Of a stretch of 64,000 nt of DNA, positions 35,462 through 43,971 are shown piece by piece. A program made the translations under genes and the position numbers. This stretch comes from Segetibacter aerophilus (GTDB lineage: Bacteria > Bacteroidota > Bacteroidia > Chitinophagales > Chitinophagaceae): contig NZ_BJYT01000017.1 in NCBI RefSeq assembly GCF_007991655.1, forward strand, positions 30,835 to 94,834. Reading direction: 5' to 3'. The notes beneath the pieces are model-generated. The model saw only the letters and a list, made by a program, of their open reading frames with translations. It had not been told where the DNA came from and did no database searches. Numbering within the stretch: position 1 is the first letter of the stretch; every line of letters begins with the position of its first letter.

Positions 35462-36499
35462 CTAAAATTCACCAAAATGCCTGTTATTTATAAATCCAGT
35501 ATCTGTTAGAGAATAAAGAAAAGCTTTTAGCTGCCCGATTTCATAATTTGATAGAGAAATTCCGTTTCTAACAATTGGGTCTGCAGCCGGGTCTTTTATG
35601 CCACTGCGATAGTGCTCTAGGACATTGTCAAGAAAGAAAAATCTTCCATCGTGACCATAAGGAAAAGTTTTTTGTGTATTCCTCAGCGAGGGCACCTTAA
35701 ATTTTGATATATCTGCAGAATTTGAGGTCACCATAAATCTGCCAAAATCATTTGCAAAAGGGTCGACAGGTATTCCTGTGTTCCGAAAACTATTGTCGGT
35801 GAACAGAGGTTCGGTATGGCAACTTGCGCATTTTACTTTAAAAATATCATAACCGGTCTGTTCAGGCAGAGTGAAAGTAGCTTCTCCACGCATTACTTTA
35901 TCGTATCGGCTATTGCTGCTCACCATTGTTAACACAAACTGCGTCAAAGCAGCAGTCATACGATCAGCATTAATTGTTTCATCTCCGAAAGCAGCTTTAA
36001 AATATGTAGGGTAGCTATTATCAAGCCTTAACCTGTTCAATACATTCTCAACAGTATCACCCATTTCTATGACGCTATTTATGTGCTTCAAACATTGCTG
36101 TTCTATGCTCAGAGCAGCTCCATCCCATCCGAAGAGTTTCTGCCATGCCAAGTTCTGCAGCGGTGGTGCATTTCGTAATGTGTGGGAATAGTTATAACCA
36201 TGACTAAGGTTGTGGTCATAGGTTCCAAAAGCAGCTATTTGTTGATGGCAACTTGCACACGGAAAGCCGCCGTCCTTACTCAACCTTCCATCATAAAATA
36301 ATCTTCTGCCCAAATCAACACCTTCTTGCGTAAGGGGATTTTTTTCAAAATTATATACAGGAGCAGGCCAGCCGTAAGGCACTTTAAATTCAAGAGGGGT
36401 AGGGCTGCTATTAGACACAGCTGTTTTCTTACATGCCTCGATTACGGAAAGACATAATAACAAGCATAAAATAATAAATATTGTCAAGTGCTTCTTCAT
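35462..36499 (-). CDS. Di-haem cytochrome c peroxidase family (MauG/MbnH-like) lipoprotein
   Basis: 345 residues. Signal with lipobox-like VIEAC (Cys about 22), then two c-type haem sites, CASCH near 80 and CASCH near 225, plus FKVPSLRNTQKTFPYGHDGRF (MauG/CcpA-type segment with the second haem ligand region). It is an exported di-haem protein that would oxidise peroxide or a partner protein. In related bacteria MbnH-type members modify a copper-binding MbnP partner; no MbnP-like gene is seen, but an outer-membrane protein, CNGKC protein and TonB receptor follow on the same strand. The 262-bp gap to the next gene may hold a separate promoter. Confidence 0.9.
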   Translation of the reverse strand: MKKHLTIFIILCLLLCLSVIEACKKTAVSNSSPTPLEFKVPYGWPAPVYNFEKNPLTQEGVDLGRRLFYDGRLSKDGGFPCASCHQQIAAFGTYDHNLSHGYNYSHTLRNAPPLQNLAWQKLFGWDGAALSIEQQCLKHINSVIEMGDTVENVLNRLRLDNSYPTYFKAAFGDETINADRMTAALTQFVLTMVSSNSRYDKVMRGEATFTLPEQTGYDIFKVKCASCHTEPLFTDNSFRNTGIPVDPFANDFGRFMVTSNSADISKFKVPSLRNTQKTFPYGHDGRFFFLDNVLEHYRSGIKDPAADPIVRNGISLSNYEIGQLKAFLYSLTDTGFINNRHFGEF

Positions 36500-36576
36500 A
36501 ATTAATGCTGAAAATTACATTAGACAAAGACGTCTTTCACTGTTATTTTTAAGTTATTTGAGCACGTAAGACGGTA

Positions 36577-36779
36577 TCAACTGAAAGACCGTCTAAACTC
36601 CAACGGCGAAAACTTTGTCTTGGTTTTGAAAAACTTGTTAGATGAATGAGGATGTTCAAAGCCTAAATTGTACGCAATTTCTCAAACTGTTAAGTTGGTA
36701 GTAGAAAATTTTTCCTTTGCCTTTTCACTCAGTTTATCTTGTATGTGTTGGGGTGAGTAAGCTGCTCAAATAGCTTGAG
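36577..36779 (-). pseudogene. Remnant of an AraC-family regulator (C-terminal part)
   Basis: Minus-strand translation from about 36747 gives HIQDKLSEKAKEKFSTTN, LTV-stop-EIAYNLGFEHPHSS and NKFFKTKTKFSPLEFRRSFS-stop. That is the second AraC-type helix-turn-helix with an in-frame TGA where Ser (of SEIAYNLGF) is expected. A further piece, LKLFEQL (36758-36779), lies in another frame, so the middle is deleted. Normal proteins of this group are about 290 residues. The fragment lies just upstream of a Crp/Fnr regulator gene and after the di-haem gene; its former target is unknown. Confidence 0.75.
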
Positions 36780-36952
36780 GAAACATATAACGGATCAGCA
36801 AGATATTGAAATAACCTATAGAGAACGCCCTTGAGGCGAATTATGTTTGTAATTGAAAACTCGCATCATATAGCTTCCCTTCTTGCAGGTATAAATTTAT
36901 TTTTACATCTTAGTATTACAACTATTGTTTGTATAAATCTCAACCTGCCTAT

Positions 36953-37549
36953 ATGTACGATATACTGTATAACCACTTCAACAAATACGTGTCACTGTCT
37001 AAAGAGGACTTTGAGGAGTGTAAATTGTTGTTTAAACATAAGAAGTACCGCAAGCACCAGTATATTCTTCAGCAAGGCGAAGTGTCTCGCCACGAAACTT
37101 TTATAGTCAAAGGTTGTACGAGGACATATGAAGTTGATGATACCGGTCAGGAACACGTCGTTCAGTTTGGGTTGGAGACGTGGTGGGTGGGCGATTTGCA
37201 TAGCTTTTTTACCAACAGTCCAACCCGCTATAACATAGATTGTCTTGAAGACACCGAAGTACTTCAAATACCAAGAACTGAAATGGAAAAAATGTACGAT
37301 AAAGTGCCAAAGCTTGAACGTTTTTTTAGGATACTGATTCAAAAAGCTTATGTCGCTTCCGTTGAAAGGATATATTCCAGTTTAAGTAAGCCTGCTCCTG
37401 ATCGTTACCAGGAATTTGTAGATAAGTATCCGGACATAGAACAACGGGTTCCAAATCATCAAATAGCATCTTTCTTAGGTATTACGCCTCAAAGCCTAAG
37501 CAGGATCAGAAGCCAAAGCGTTTCCAGAAAAAAGGTGGTGAGCCGATAA
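36953..37549 (+). CDS. Crp/Fnr-family transcriptional regulator
   Basis: 198 residues from the ATG at 36953 (an upstream ATG at 36929 adds eight residues and is less likely). A cyclic-nucleotide-binding-like beta-roll (about 20-120: YILQQGEVSRHETFIVKGCTRTYEVDD) is followed by a C-terminal helix-turn-helix whose recognition helix is IASFLGITPQSLSRIRSQ. It lacks an Fnr Fe-S cysteine cluster. This subgroup in Bacteroidota usually controls a neighbouring small redox operon. The flavodoxin/SnoaL/DoxX genes begin 450 bp downstream on the same strand and are the likely target. Confidence 0.9.
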   Translation: MYDILYNHFNKYVSLSKEDFEECKLLFKHKKYRKHQYILQQGEVSRHETFIVKGCTRTYEVDDTGQEHVVQFGLETWWVGDLHSFFTNSPTRYNIDCLEDTEVLQIPRTEMEKMYDKVPKLERFFRILIQKAYVASVERIYSSLSKPAPDRYQEFVDKYPDIEQRVPNHQIASFLGITPQSLSRIRSQSVSRKKVVSR

Positions 37550-37753
37550 ATAACAGGTTTGGGCTCTTGTAAATTCTTTACTAATTTTTAAAATCAGAAC
37601 TTAATATGAAAAGGTTTTAAACTTGATTAACAACAGTCGTTTCCGCTTTCACATTATATATTGCTTTAAGAGTGGCTCTTTAAGGAGTTCAGCGTAGTTT
37701 ATATCTAATAATTCTTCTCCCTCCCTCCCTCGAAGAGATGAAAAAGAACTTCC

Positions 37754-37780
37754 GTACAAGGTGACACAAGGATGTTGATT
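37754..37780 (-). repeat. Dispersed intergenic repeat, copy d
   Basis: GTACAAGGTGACACAAGGATGTTG is an inverted copy of the family described at 9513 and 22104, with two or three substitutions and one deletion relative to copy c. It lies in the 450-bp spacer between the Crp/Fnr gene and the flavodoxin gene. Confidence 0.55.
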
Positions 37781-37846
37781 GTTGTACTTCGGATTGTTAC
37801 AAAAATAGTGTTCTCATTAGCAACAGTTATTACTGTTATACACTTC

Positions 37847-37879
37847 AATGCAATAGAACTAAAGTCTATTGCATTTTTT
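37847..37879 (+). terminator. Intrinsic terminator
   Basis: AATGCAATAGA (37847-37857) pairs perfectly with TCTATTGCATT (37865-37875), 11 bp with a 7-nt loop, followed at once by TTTT. It is 300 bp after the Crp/Fnr stop and 118 bp before the flavodoxin gene, so it separates those transcripts. The rest of the 37550-37996 spacer holds repeat copy d and no visible gene. Confidence 0.75.
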
Positions 37880-37996
37880 ATTGAATCCTTCTTAATGCAC
37901 GAGAATAGTTAACATAGGTTAATGTAATTACTTATCTAAAGTGATTGTACCGGGGCATGGTTGAAAGCGAAATTTGTATTGTAAAAATGATTGGCA

Positions 37997-38593
37997 ATGC
38001 AACAAGTAATTATATCGGTAGTATATCATACAGGACAAGGACATACAAAACAAATCGCCGAAATTCTTGCAGAAAACCTTCAGTCAGAATTCTCACGGGT
38101 TCATTTAATAAACGTTGATGAAGTAAAAGAGCAGTTTGATCTACTTCATGAGTCAGATACTATTGTTTTTGGCTGCCCTACTTACTTTGGTGACATCTCG
38201 GCAGGCTTCAAGCAGTTTATGGAATTGACAGGAGGATTTTGGTACAGCCAGGTTTGGAAGGACAAGTTGGCGGCTGCTTTCACTGTATCATCTTCAAGAT
38301 GCGGTGATAAATTAAATACACTTATTTCTCTTGCCTTATTCGCTGCACAACACAGCATGCAATGGATTAGCCAGGGTATTATGCCTCGCTATTGTAGCAA
38401 CGAACAAACCGAAGGACAAAACCGACATGGTAGCTATTTAGGATTAATGATACAATCTGACAATGCAAGAGAATTAAACCCTCCGCATCCGGGAGATATA
38501 CTAACAACAGAGCTCTTCGCAAAACGCATTCTTGATGTCACTTTAAAATTTAAAAACATAAAAATCTACAACTATGAACAGAGTACAAATTGA
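37997..38593 (+). CDS. Flavodoxin/WrbA-like NAD(P)H:quinone oxidoreductase
   Basis: 198 residues from the ATG at 37997. The N-terminal VIISVVYHTGQGHTKQIAEIL is a flavodoxin FMN-phosphate loop, IVFGCPTYFGDISAGFKQFME is the PTYFGxxS segment of the WrbA group, and FTVSSSRCGDKLNTL is the third flavin loop. It would carry FMN and reduce quinones with two electrons. It overlaps the next gene by 20 bp and forms an operon with SnoaL-like and DoxX genes, probably under the Crp/Fnr regulator upstream, as a response to redox-active compounds; the regulation is inference. Confidence 0.9.
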   Translation: MQQVIISVVYHTGQGHTKQIAEILAENLQSEFSRVHLINVDEVKEQFDLLHESDTIVFGCPTYFGDISAGFKQFMELTGGFWYSQVWKDKLAAAFTVSSSRCGDKLNTLISLALFAAQHSMQWISQGIMPRYCSNEQTEGQNRHGSYLGLMIQSDNARELNPPHPGDILTTELFAKRILDVTLKFKNIKIYNYEQSTN

Positions 38594-38933
38594 AAACTCA
38601 CTACAAGAGTTAAACAACATGGTATTAGCAGGTCACTTATTGGAAGCATTTGATAAGTATTATCACGATGATGTTTCCATGCAGGAAAACAATCTTCCTC
38701 CCACTGTGTCAAAGGAAGCAAACAGGCAGCGTGAAATTGAATTCTTAAACAACATAACAGAGTTTAGGGGCGCTGAAGTAAAAGGTATTGGAGTTGGTGA
38801 TAACATCTCTTTTGCTGTCTGGAATTATGATTACACGCATAAAGAATGGGGTATAAAAAACTACACGCAGGTGGCCATCCAGGAATGGAAAGATGGTAAG
38901 ATCATCAATGAAAAATTTATTTACAACAACTAA
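38574..38933 (+). CDS. SnoaL/NTF2-like small protein
   Basis: 119 residues. IENSLQELNNMVLAGHLLEAFDKYYHDDVSMQEN, REIEFLNNITEF and VAIQEWKDGKIINEKFIYN match the cone-shaped NTF2-like fold of SnoaL-type polyketide cyclase-related proteins. It starts 20 bp inside the end of the flavodoxin gene, so translation is coupled. The fold binds small hydrophobic ligands; the substrate cannot be told from sequence. Confidence 0.85.
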   Translation: MNRVQIENSLQELNNMVLAGHLLEAFDKYYHDDVSMQENNLPPTVSKEANRQREIEFLNNITEFRGAEVKGIGVGDNISFAVWNYDYTHKEWGIKNYTQVAIQEWKDGKIINEKFIYNN

Positions 38934-38960
38934 AACTTTAACCAATAAAAATTAAGCAAA

Positions 38961-39464
38961 ATGAAAAAGATAATCTTTAACACAAACAGCAATAACTGGG
39001 CAGCAACCCTTGGCCGGTTGGCATTAGGAAGTGTAATGTTTGCACATGGTGCACAAAAACTTTTAGGCTGGTTCGATGGGCCAGGTTTTAAAATGACAAT
39101 GGGCTTTTTTACAGGCAATATGGAACTCCCGTGGATCATTGGCTTCCTTGTGATTATTATTGAATTCTTTGGATCGCTTTCAATAATTCTCGGCTTTGTA
39201 ACACGTGTCTCTAGTTTTGCCATTGCCATCTTAACACTTGCCATCGTTCAATCTGTTCATTGGGAAAACGGCTTTTTTATGAACTGGTATGGTACACAAA
39301 AAGGTGAAGGGATAGAATATTTTATATTGATGTTTGCGCTTGCTGTTAGTTTAATGATAACTGGTGCAGGCAAGTACTCCATTGATGCTTTTATTATAAC
39401 AGACAAATCCTCAAAACCTTACTTCCACCGATCGTTTACCGAGGAGGATGCGTTAATCTTTTAA
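38961..39464 (+). CDS. DoxX-family membrane protein
   Basis: 167 residues, four transmembrane helices. LGRLALGSVMFAHGAQKLLGWFDGPGF is the DoxX family signature (Gly-rich first helix with HGxQKL), followed by IIGFLVIIIEFFGSLSIILGF and an EYFILMFALAVSLMITGAGKYS segment. DoxX proteins are linked with quinone or thiol redox at the membrane. It follows the SnoaL-like gene by 27 bp and fits a small detoxification operon with the flavodoxin. Confidence 0.93.
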   Translation: MKKIIFNTNSNNWAATLGRLALGSVMFAHGAQKLLGWFDGPGFKMTMGFFTGNMELPWIIGFLVIIIEFFGSLSIILGFVTRVSSFAIAILTLAIVQSVHWENGFFMNWYGTQKGEGIEYFILMFALAVSLMITGAGKYSIDAFIITDKSSKPYFHRSFTEEDALIF

Positions 39465-39701
39465 GTCGAGGCTGATTGTTTTCATTCACGTCCTAATGAA
39501 ACAAAACCAATTAAAAATTTAGATCAACCTGAAAAAACTAATAACAATGTTTAAGAATAACTGGACTGTAGCCATAACTCTATTACAAGATGCTAACCGC
39601 CCACGCCCGCTGCTCTTCTTTCGTCGGCCATGCTGAGTCACACGAAAGGAATGACAATTGAGGTATAACTACTTAGAATTTAATTTTTAAAAGTCAGTAT
39701 T

Positions 39702-40550
39702 ATGAAACTATATAAATTAATTGCAGCACTAGTAGTGCTCAGCTCGTGCACAACGATGAAAGTGTCCGTACCGGAAAAGTTTAGTAGAGAGGCGACCAGG
39801 ATGCCGGTACGAGGGCTTAATGGTTGGATGATAAACCAGAAGTTAACCTTTGGCAGCTATGAAACATCGCGGGTTAAGAGAGGCTGGGACTTTTCGGGAT
39901 CGTTTCAATACACAAAGTTTAGAATAAGGCCGGAAGAAGCGTTATTGAAAGTCTTACACATTGATATTGATAACAAGAGCTTGAAGCAACGGAACAACTT
40001 TCAGTATACAATCGAAAATGGAGATGCTGCTGCCGAGGTATATGCAACTGAAAAGTTTTCAGAAAAGCAATTAGTATATAAAAGCAACAATCCTTACATA
40101 GGAAGTGTAAGCAAAACGAAAAAGTATGAGTACGCTTTCACCGCCGGCATTATCCCACTTACTTCAAAAAACAACGCCCCCTGGTCACTGGTCCTGATTA
40201 ATACCTACGATATCAACAAGGATACAAATAGAAAAGTATTTGGGCAACCATATGTAGAGGAAGAGGGATATGCCACAAACGGAGAACAATCTATTGCTAT
40301 CAGGCCTTTGAGAGTTGAGAATGTTTCCACTAAAGATAGTAGAGATGTAAGGGTGTTTGGCGGAAAGCTATTATCAGGCTACGAACTTTTAATAGAAAAT
40401 GAGCCGATAGCTTTGATTGATATTCTTGAAAACAGCATTTGGCTTCACAACAAGTTAAACGCAGATGATAAATTGATTCTGAGTTCCATTGCTTCTGCAA
40501 TCCTACTGAAAAGAATACAGGATGTTGAAAAAGAGAGGACCGACTTGTAA
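39702..40550 (+). CDS. Unrecognised lipoprotein
   Basis: 282 residues. Lipoprotein signal with lipobox LSSC (Cys16) followed by TTMKVSVPEKFSREATRMPVRGLNGW. The mature part mixes short beta strands with no domain I recognise: FGSYETSRVKRGWDFSGSF, then YEYAFTAGIIPLTSK and RDVRVFGGKLLSGYELLIEN. It stands alone between the DoxX operon and a small conserved gene. Probably anchored in a membrane facing the periplasm. No function offered. Confidence 0.8.
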   Translation: MKLYKLIAALVVLSSCTTMKVSVPEKFSREATRMPVRGLNGWMINQKLTFGSYETSRVKRGWDFSGSFQYTKFRIRPEEALLKVLHIDIDNKSLKQRNNFQYTIENGDAAAEVYATEKFSEKQLVYKSNNPYIGSVSKTKKYEYAFTAGIIPLTSKNNAPWSLVLINTYDINKDTNRKVFGQPYVEEEGYATNGEQSIAIRPLRVENVSTKDSRDVRVFGGKLLSGYELLIENEPIALIDILENSIWLHNKLNADDKLILSSIASAILLKRIQDVEKERTDL

Positions 40551-40809
40551 CAAAAATGCGCGCCGGTTTACACCAAACTAATAAAGGGGATAGGATACTC
40601 AAGATACCTTGGAGATAAACTTATCAGCTCCACAGCAACAGAGATAAGACAGTCAACACAGCCGCACTTATATCGGGTCGAACTGCTGCTTTAGACGCCC
40701 ATTCTTCCGGTTTGGAGGGACTGTAAAACCTTACAGGACTTTCATAATGAATAACAAACTACTAGTGGCCGCCGGCCCGCTGCCTATAATCAATAAAATT
40801 CAACTTGTA

Positions 40810-41118
40810 ATGTATACGTACGATACCGTCACCGAAGCAATAGCCGATTTAAACAAGAGAGGCTATATCGATACTTTAAATATAAAGACAGATTGTTTGA
40901 TATGCGGAGACAGACAAATAACTCTCAATCCGGAACAATTTAATATTAATGAAGTGTATAGGTTTGAAGGTGAAACCGACCCCGGGGATGAAACAATTGT
41001 CTATGCGATATCCTCAAGAAATGGAAAAATCAAAGGGACTTTAGTAAACGGTTTTGGAACTTATGCAGATACCATATCAGAAGAACTTGTAAGAAAGTTA
41101 AACATCAAACGAGCGTAA
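40810..41118 (+). CDS. Small conserved protein often misnamed phosphoribosylpyrophosphate synthetase
   Basis: 102 residues from the ATG at 40810, chosen because the preceding 21 codons do not look conserved. YDTVTEAIADLNKRGYIDTLNIKTDCLICGD, then QFNINEVYRFEGETDPGDETIVYAISSRNGKIKGTLVNGFGTYAD belong to a short Bacteroidota family that I recall being annotated as PRPP synthetase. It is far too short for that enzyme and lacks its PRPP-binding motif. True role unknown. Confidence 0.75.
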   Translation: MYTYDTVTEAIADLNKRGYIDTLNIKTDCLICGDRQITLNPEQFNINEVYRFEGETDPGDETIVYAISSRNGKIKGTLVNGFGTYADTISEELVRKLNIKRA

Positions 41119-41525
41119 GGACGAGGCAAACACCGGTGATACTTCCGAAGTAGCATCCGGCTTACTTTGCCTTCTTAAATAGCTTGTTTTCCCGATTTAA
41201 TCACCGATATAGCAACTCCACCAACAACTTTTTTTTAAACTTTTCCATAAAAAGAAAAAGCTTACTGAAAGAACTTAAACTAAGGCATCACAAGGGATTT
41301 TGTCGACTATTTTTTATTATTATACCTGGTACTAATTCCCAGGAAAATAAATGATCCTCCCAACTTCATAATTTAAAATTACCCTACCTACAAGTAATAA
41401 TCGATATCGACACGATTAAATATCAAGTAAAGTTGCACGTCAAATTGGCCTACTTTTAATCCTGAATGAACTAAACAAATTGGTAAACAGCATAAATATT
41501 CTACTTATTTATAAATCGTGTTCTT
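41119..41525. other. Intergenic region, 407 bp
   Basis: Lies between the small conserved gene and the exported hydrolase gene, both on the plus strand. AT-rich, with an A/T-rich stretch near 41230-41270, but I found no convincing coding frame, hairpin with T-tract, or repeat-family copy. The last 100 bp presumably hold the hydrolase promoter. Confidence 0.4.
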
Positions 41526-42482
41526 ATGACTTCTAATATAATAAAACAAGGTAAAACCTACCTTTTGGCCTTCTTACTGCTTTCTACCGTATCGGCAATA
41601 GCGCAAGATGGTACGATTTATCCACTTAAAGCCCCTGCTGAGCCGAATGCAATTCCACTTAATACCGGAAGTGTGGATGGCCAAAAAGCCCCTGAGACCT
41701 GGTTTCGGCAGTGGGGTGGCCCGATGGCCCGTAACATCTCTAGTGCAACTCTAACCCCCTTCTTGCCGGCACCTGGCAAAGCGAATGGCGCAGCTGTAAT
41801 AGTGGCACCAGGCGGTGGCTACAGGTGGCTCTCGATCGGTAATGAAGGTTGGGACGTTGCAACAGCACTTGCGGAGAAAGGAATAGCTGCCTTTGTACTA
41901 AAGTACCGGCTTTATCCAACTCCGGAATCACTTGAAGACTTCAAGGCATCAATGAGTCAACCTCGCCCAGCTCCAGCTGCTTCTGCTAACACTTCGCCAA
42001 GTGCAACCACCACCACCACTCGGCCCTCGCAACCAGATCTGTCTAATCAACTCGAAGACGCCGAAGCAGCTTATGCGCTAATCCTCAAAAGGGCGAAGGA
42101 GTGGGGTGTTGATACAAGCAGAATTGGTATGATTGGTTTCTCGGCGGGGGCAGGACTTACAATGCATTCAACACTCCATTCCAATACTATGAAACTAGCT
42201 TTTATTGGGCCGATTTACGGCGGTATGGGCCCGGTGGAGGTGCCTAAGAACGCCCCGCCGATGTTTAATGTTATAGCCTCTGATGATTTTCTATTCAGGG
42301 GTCAGTTCGGCGTGATAGATTCGTGGTTCAAAGCAGGCAGACCTGTTGAGTTTCACCTCTACCAGAACGGCGGTCATGGTTTTGGGCTTGGCAATCCTGA
42401 CCGAACCAGTAATCGATGGTTTGATGCCTTCATTCACTGGCTAAACGTTAACAAATTTCTTAAGCCGGAACCCGGAAAGTGA
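41526..42482 (+). CDS. Exported alpha/beta hydrolase (acetyl-xylan-esterase-like)
   Basis: 318 residues. Signal peptide cut after SAIAQ. APGGGYRWLSIGNEGWDVA is an oxyanion-loop HGG-like segment, and GMIGFSAGAGL carries the Ser nucleophile. IASDDF and NGGHGFGL supply the Asp and His of the triad. A low-complexity insert rich in Ala, Ser, Pro and Thr (about 150-175) is a probable surface loop. This resembles the BD-FAE/acetyl-xylan-esterase-like exported hydrolases of Bacteroidota. It is probably periplasmic. It stands alone, 288 bp ahead of another esterase. Confidence 0.87.
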   Translation: MTSNIIKQGKTYLLAFLLLSTVSAIAQDGTIYPLKAPAEPNAIPLNTGSVDGQKAPETWFRQWGGPMARNISSATLTPFLPAPGKANGAAVIVAPGGGYRWLSIGNEGWDVATALAEKGIAAFVLKYRLYPTPESLEDFKASMSQPRPAPAASANTSPSATTTTTRPSQPDLSNQLEDAEAAYALILKRAKEWGVDTSRIGMIGFSAGAGLTMHSTLHSNTMKLAFIGPIYGGMGPVEVPKNAPPMFNVIASDDFLFRGQFGVIDSWFKAGRPVEFHLYQNGGHGFGLGNPDRTSNRWFDAFIHWLNVNKFLKPEPGK

Positions 42483-42769
42483 TAAGACGAAGGGCACGTA
42501 CGGAGGAGCCAGCCTTATGAGGTTATAATAAATGAATATTTACCCGGACAAGGAAATAGAGCATATAATGACAGCAACTACTTCGAAAACCAAATCTTTA
42601 CTATTAAACTGGGAAGCGGTTGCATAATGCGATTATGACGTAAGATATAATTGGAACACGCAATACTTTCGATCTTAGAACTTAATCCGCGAGGGTTAGA
42701 AAAATATCAATTTAAAATTAGATTAGCCTTTTATAGAAGCACCACTAAATAAAACGGGAAAACAAAAAG

Positions 42770-43840
42770 ATGAAAAAAAGTCTATACTGCCTAAACAAGC
42801 TTTTGCCCAATTTCAAACGAATCATAGTTCTGCTTAGTTTTATTGCATTTATCAATAATGCTCATAGCCAAGTTATCTCAGGCACTGTAGTTACGAAAAT
42901 TCTAAACTCCATTTATTTAAAAAATACCGGCGGAGAAAATTCGAACAGGAAAATCTCAGTGTATCTGCCGCCTGGTTACGAACAATCGAAAAAACGTTAT
43001 CCCGTTATTTATTACCTGCATGGATTTAGCGGCACTGATAGCATTGCACCTGTCATGAAAAGCATTCTTGATAGAGGCATTGCAAAAAACAAGATCGGCC
43101 AGTACATATTTGTTATTGCAGATAACTATACACTCTTTGGAGGAAGTTTTTACAGCAATTCGACGCTAATCGGCAACTGGAGCGACTTCGAGGCAAAGGA
43201 ACTTGTTGGTTACGTTGATAAAAACTTCAGAACTATTGCAAACCGCAATGCACGTGGCATTGGTGGTCATTCAATGGGTGGCTATGGCGCCTTAAAAATT
43301 GCCATGTTGCATCCCGATGTATTTAGTTGCGTCTATGCCATGAGTCCTGGATTGCTTGCTTTTGTAAAAGAATTTGGTCCTAATAGCGATTCATATAAAC
43401 AACTCGCTTCCATTAAAACGAAAGAAGAGTTGGACAAAACCTATTATCCGAAAGTAATTGCAGCGTGTGCAAGAGCATGGTCACCCAATCCCAATAAACC
43501 ACCATTTTACATTGATCTTCCTTTTAATTATATCGGGGACAGCCTTGTTGTAGATACTGCAGTATATGAAAAATGGAGAGCAAATATGCCGGTATACATG
43601 TTAAACCAATATGCTTCCAACCTAAAAAAATTAAAAGCCATAAAACTTGATTGGGGTAGAAATGACTCGCCACGCTTTCCGATGCAATGTGGAATGTTCA
43701 GCCAGGAATTAGAGAACCATGGAATAGAGCATTATGCCGAAGAGTATATAGGCACGCATGTAAGTAAGATATGGACAACAGATGGACGGGTGCTGAATGA
43801 GATGCTTCCCTTTTTTAATGATTATTTGCAGTTTGAATAG
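42770..43840 (+). CDS. Exported esterase, PF00756 (esterase D-like) fold
   Basis: 356 residues. Signal peptide 1-36 (ends near NNAHSQ). ISVYLPPGYEQSKKRYPVIYYLHGFSG, then GIGGHSMGGYGALKIAMLHPD (nucleophile Ser in GHSMGG) are the hallmark of carbohydrate feruloyl-type and related esterases, but it has no carbohydrate-binding domain. A C-terminal AEEYIGTHV provides the His. It lies 131 bp before the CitMHS operon and may be co-expressed with it. Substrate not determined. Confidence 0.88.
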   Translation: MKKSLYCLNKLLPNFKRIIVLLSFIAFINNAHSQVISGTVVTKILNSIYLKNTGGENSNRKISVYLPPGYEQSKKRYPVIYYLHGFSGTDSIAPVMKSILDRGIAKNKIGQYIFVIADNYTLFGGSFYSNSTLIGNWSDFEAKELVGYVDKNFRTIANRNARGIGGHSMGGYGALKIAMLHPDVFSCVYAMSPGLLAFVKEFGPNSDSYKQLASIKTKEELDKTYYPKVIAACARAWSPNPNKPPFYIDLPFNYIGDSLVVDTAVYEKWRANMPVYMLNQYASNLKKLKAIKLDWGRNDSPRFPMQCGMFSQELENHGIEHYAEEYIGTHVSKIWTTDGRVLNEMLPFFNDYLQFE

Positions 43841-43971
43841 CCTGCTTTATAATTGTCCGCCTAGGCCTCACGCACTCGAAAATATCTTTTAAATTGGCTG
43901 TGCTAAAGTGTTTTATTCTTCTGAAAGGTTTTTAAAGAATACCGCTGAGCATTCAACTAACTTCCTGCTTT

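Noticed and set aside
35462..36499. Full MbnP/MbnH copper pair
   Set aside because: The di-haem partner is present, but none of the adjacent genes resembles MbnP.
36831..37106. 91-codon plus-strand frame starting before the Crp/Fnr gene
   Set aside because: Out of frame with and overlapping the clearly conserved regulator gene; composition not protein-like.
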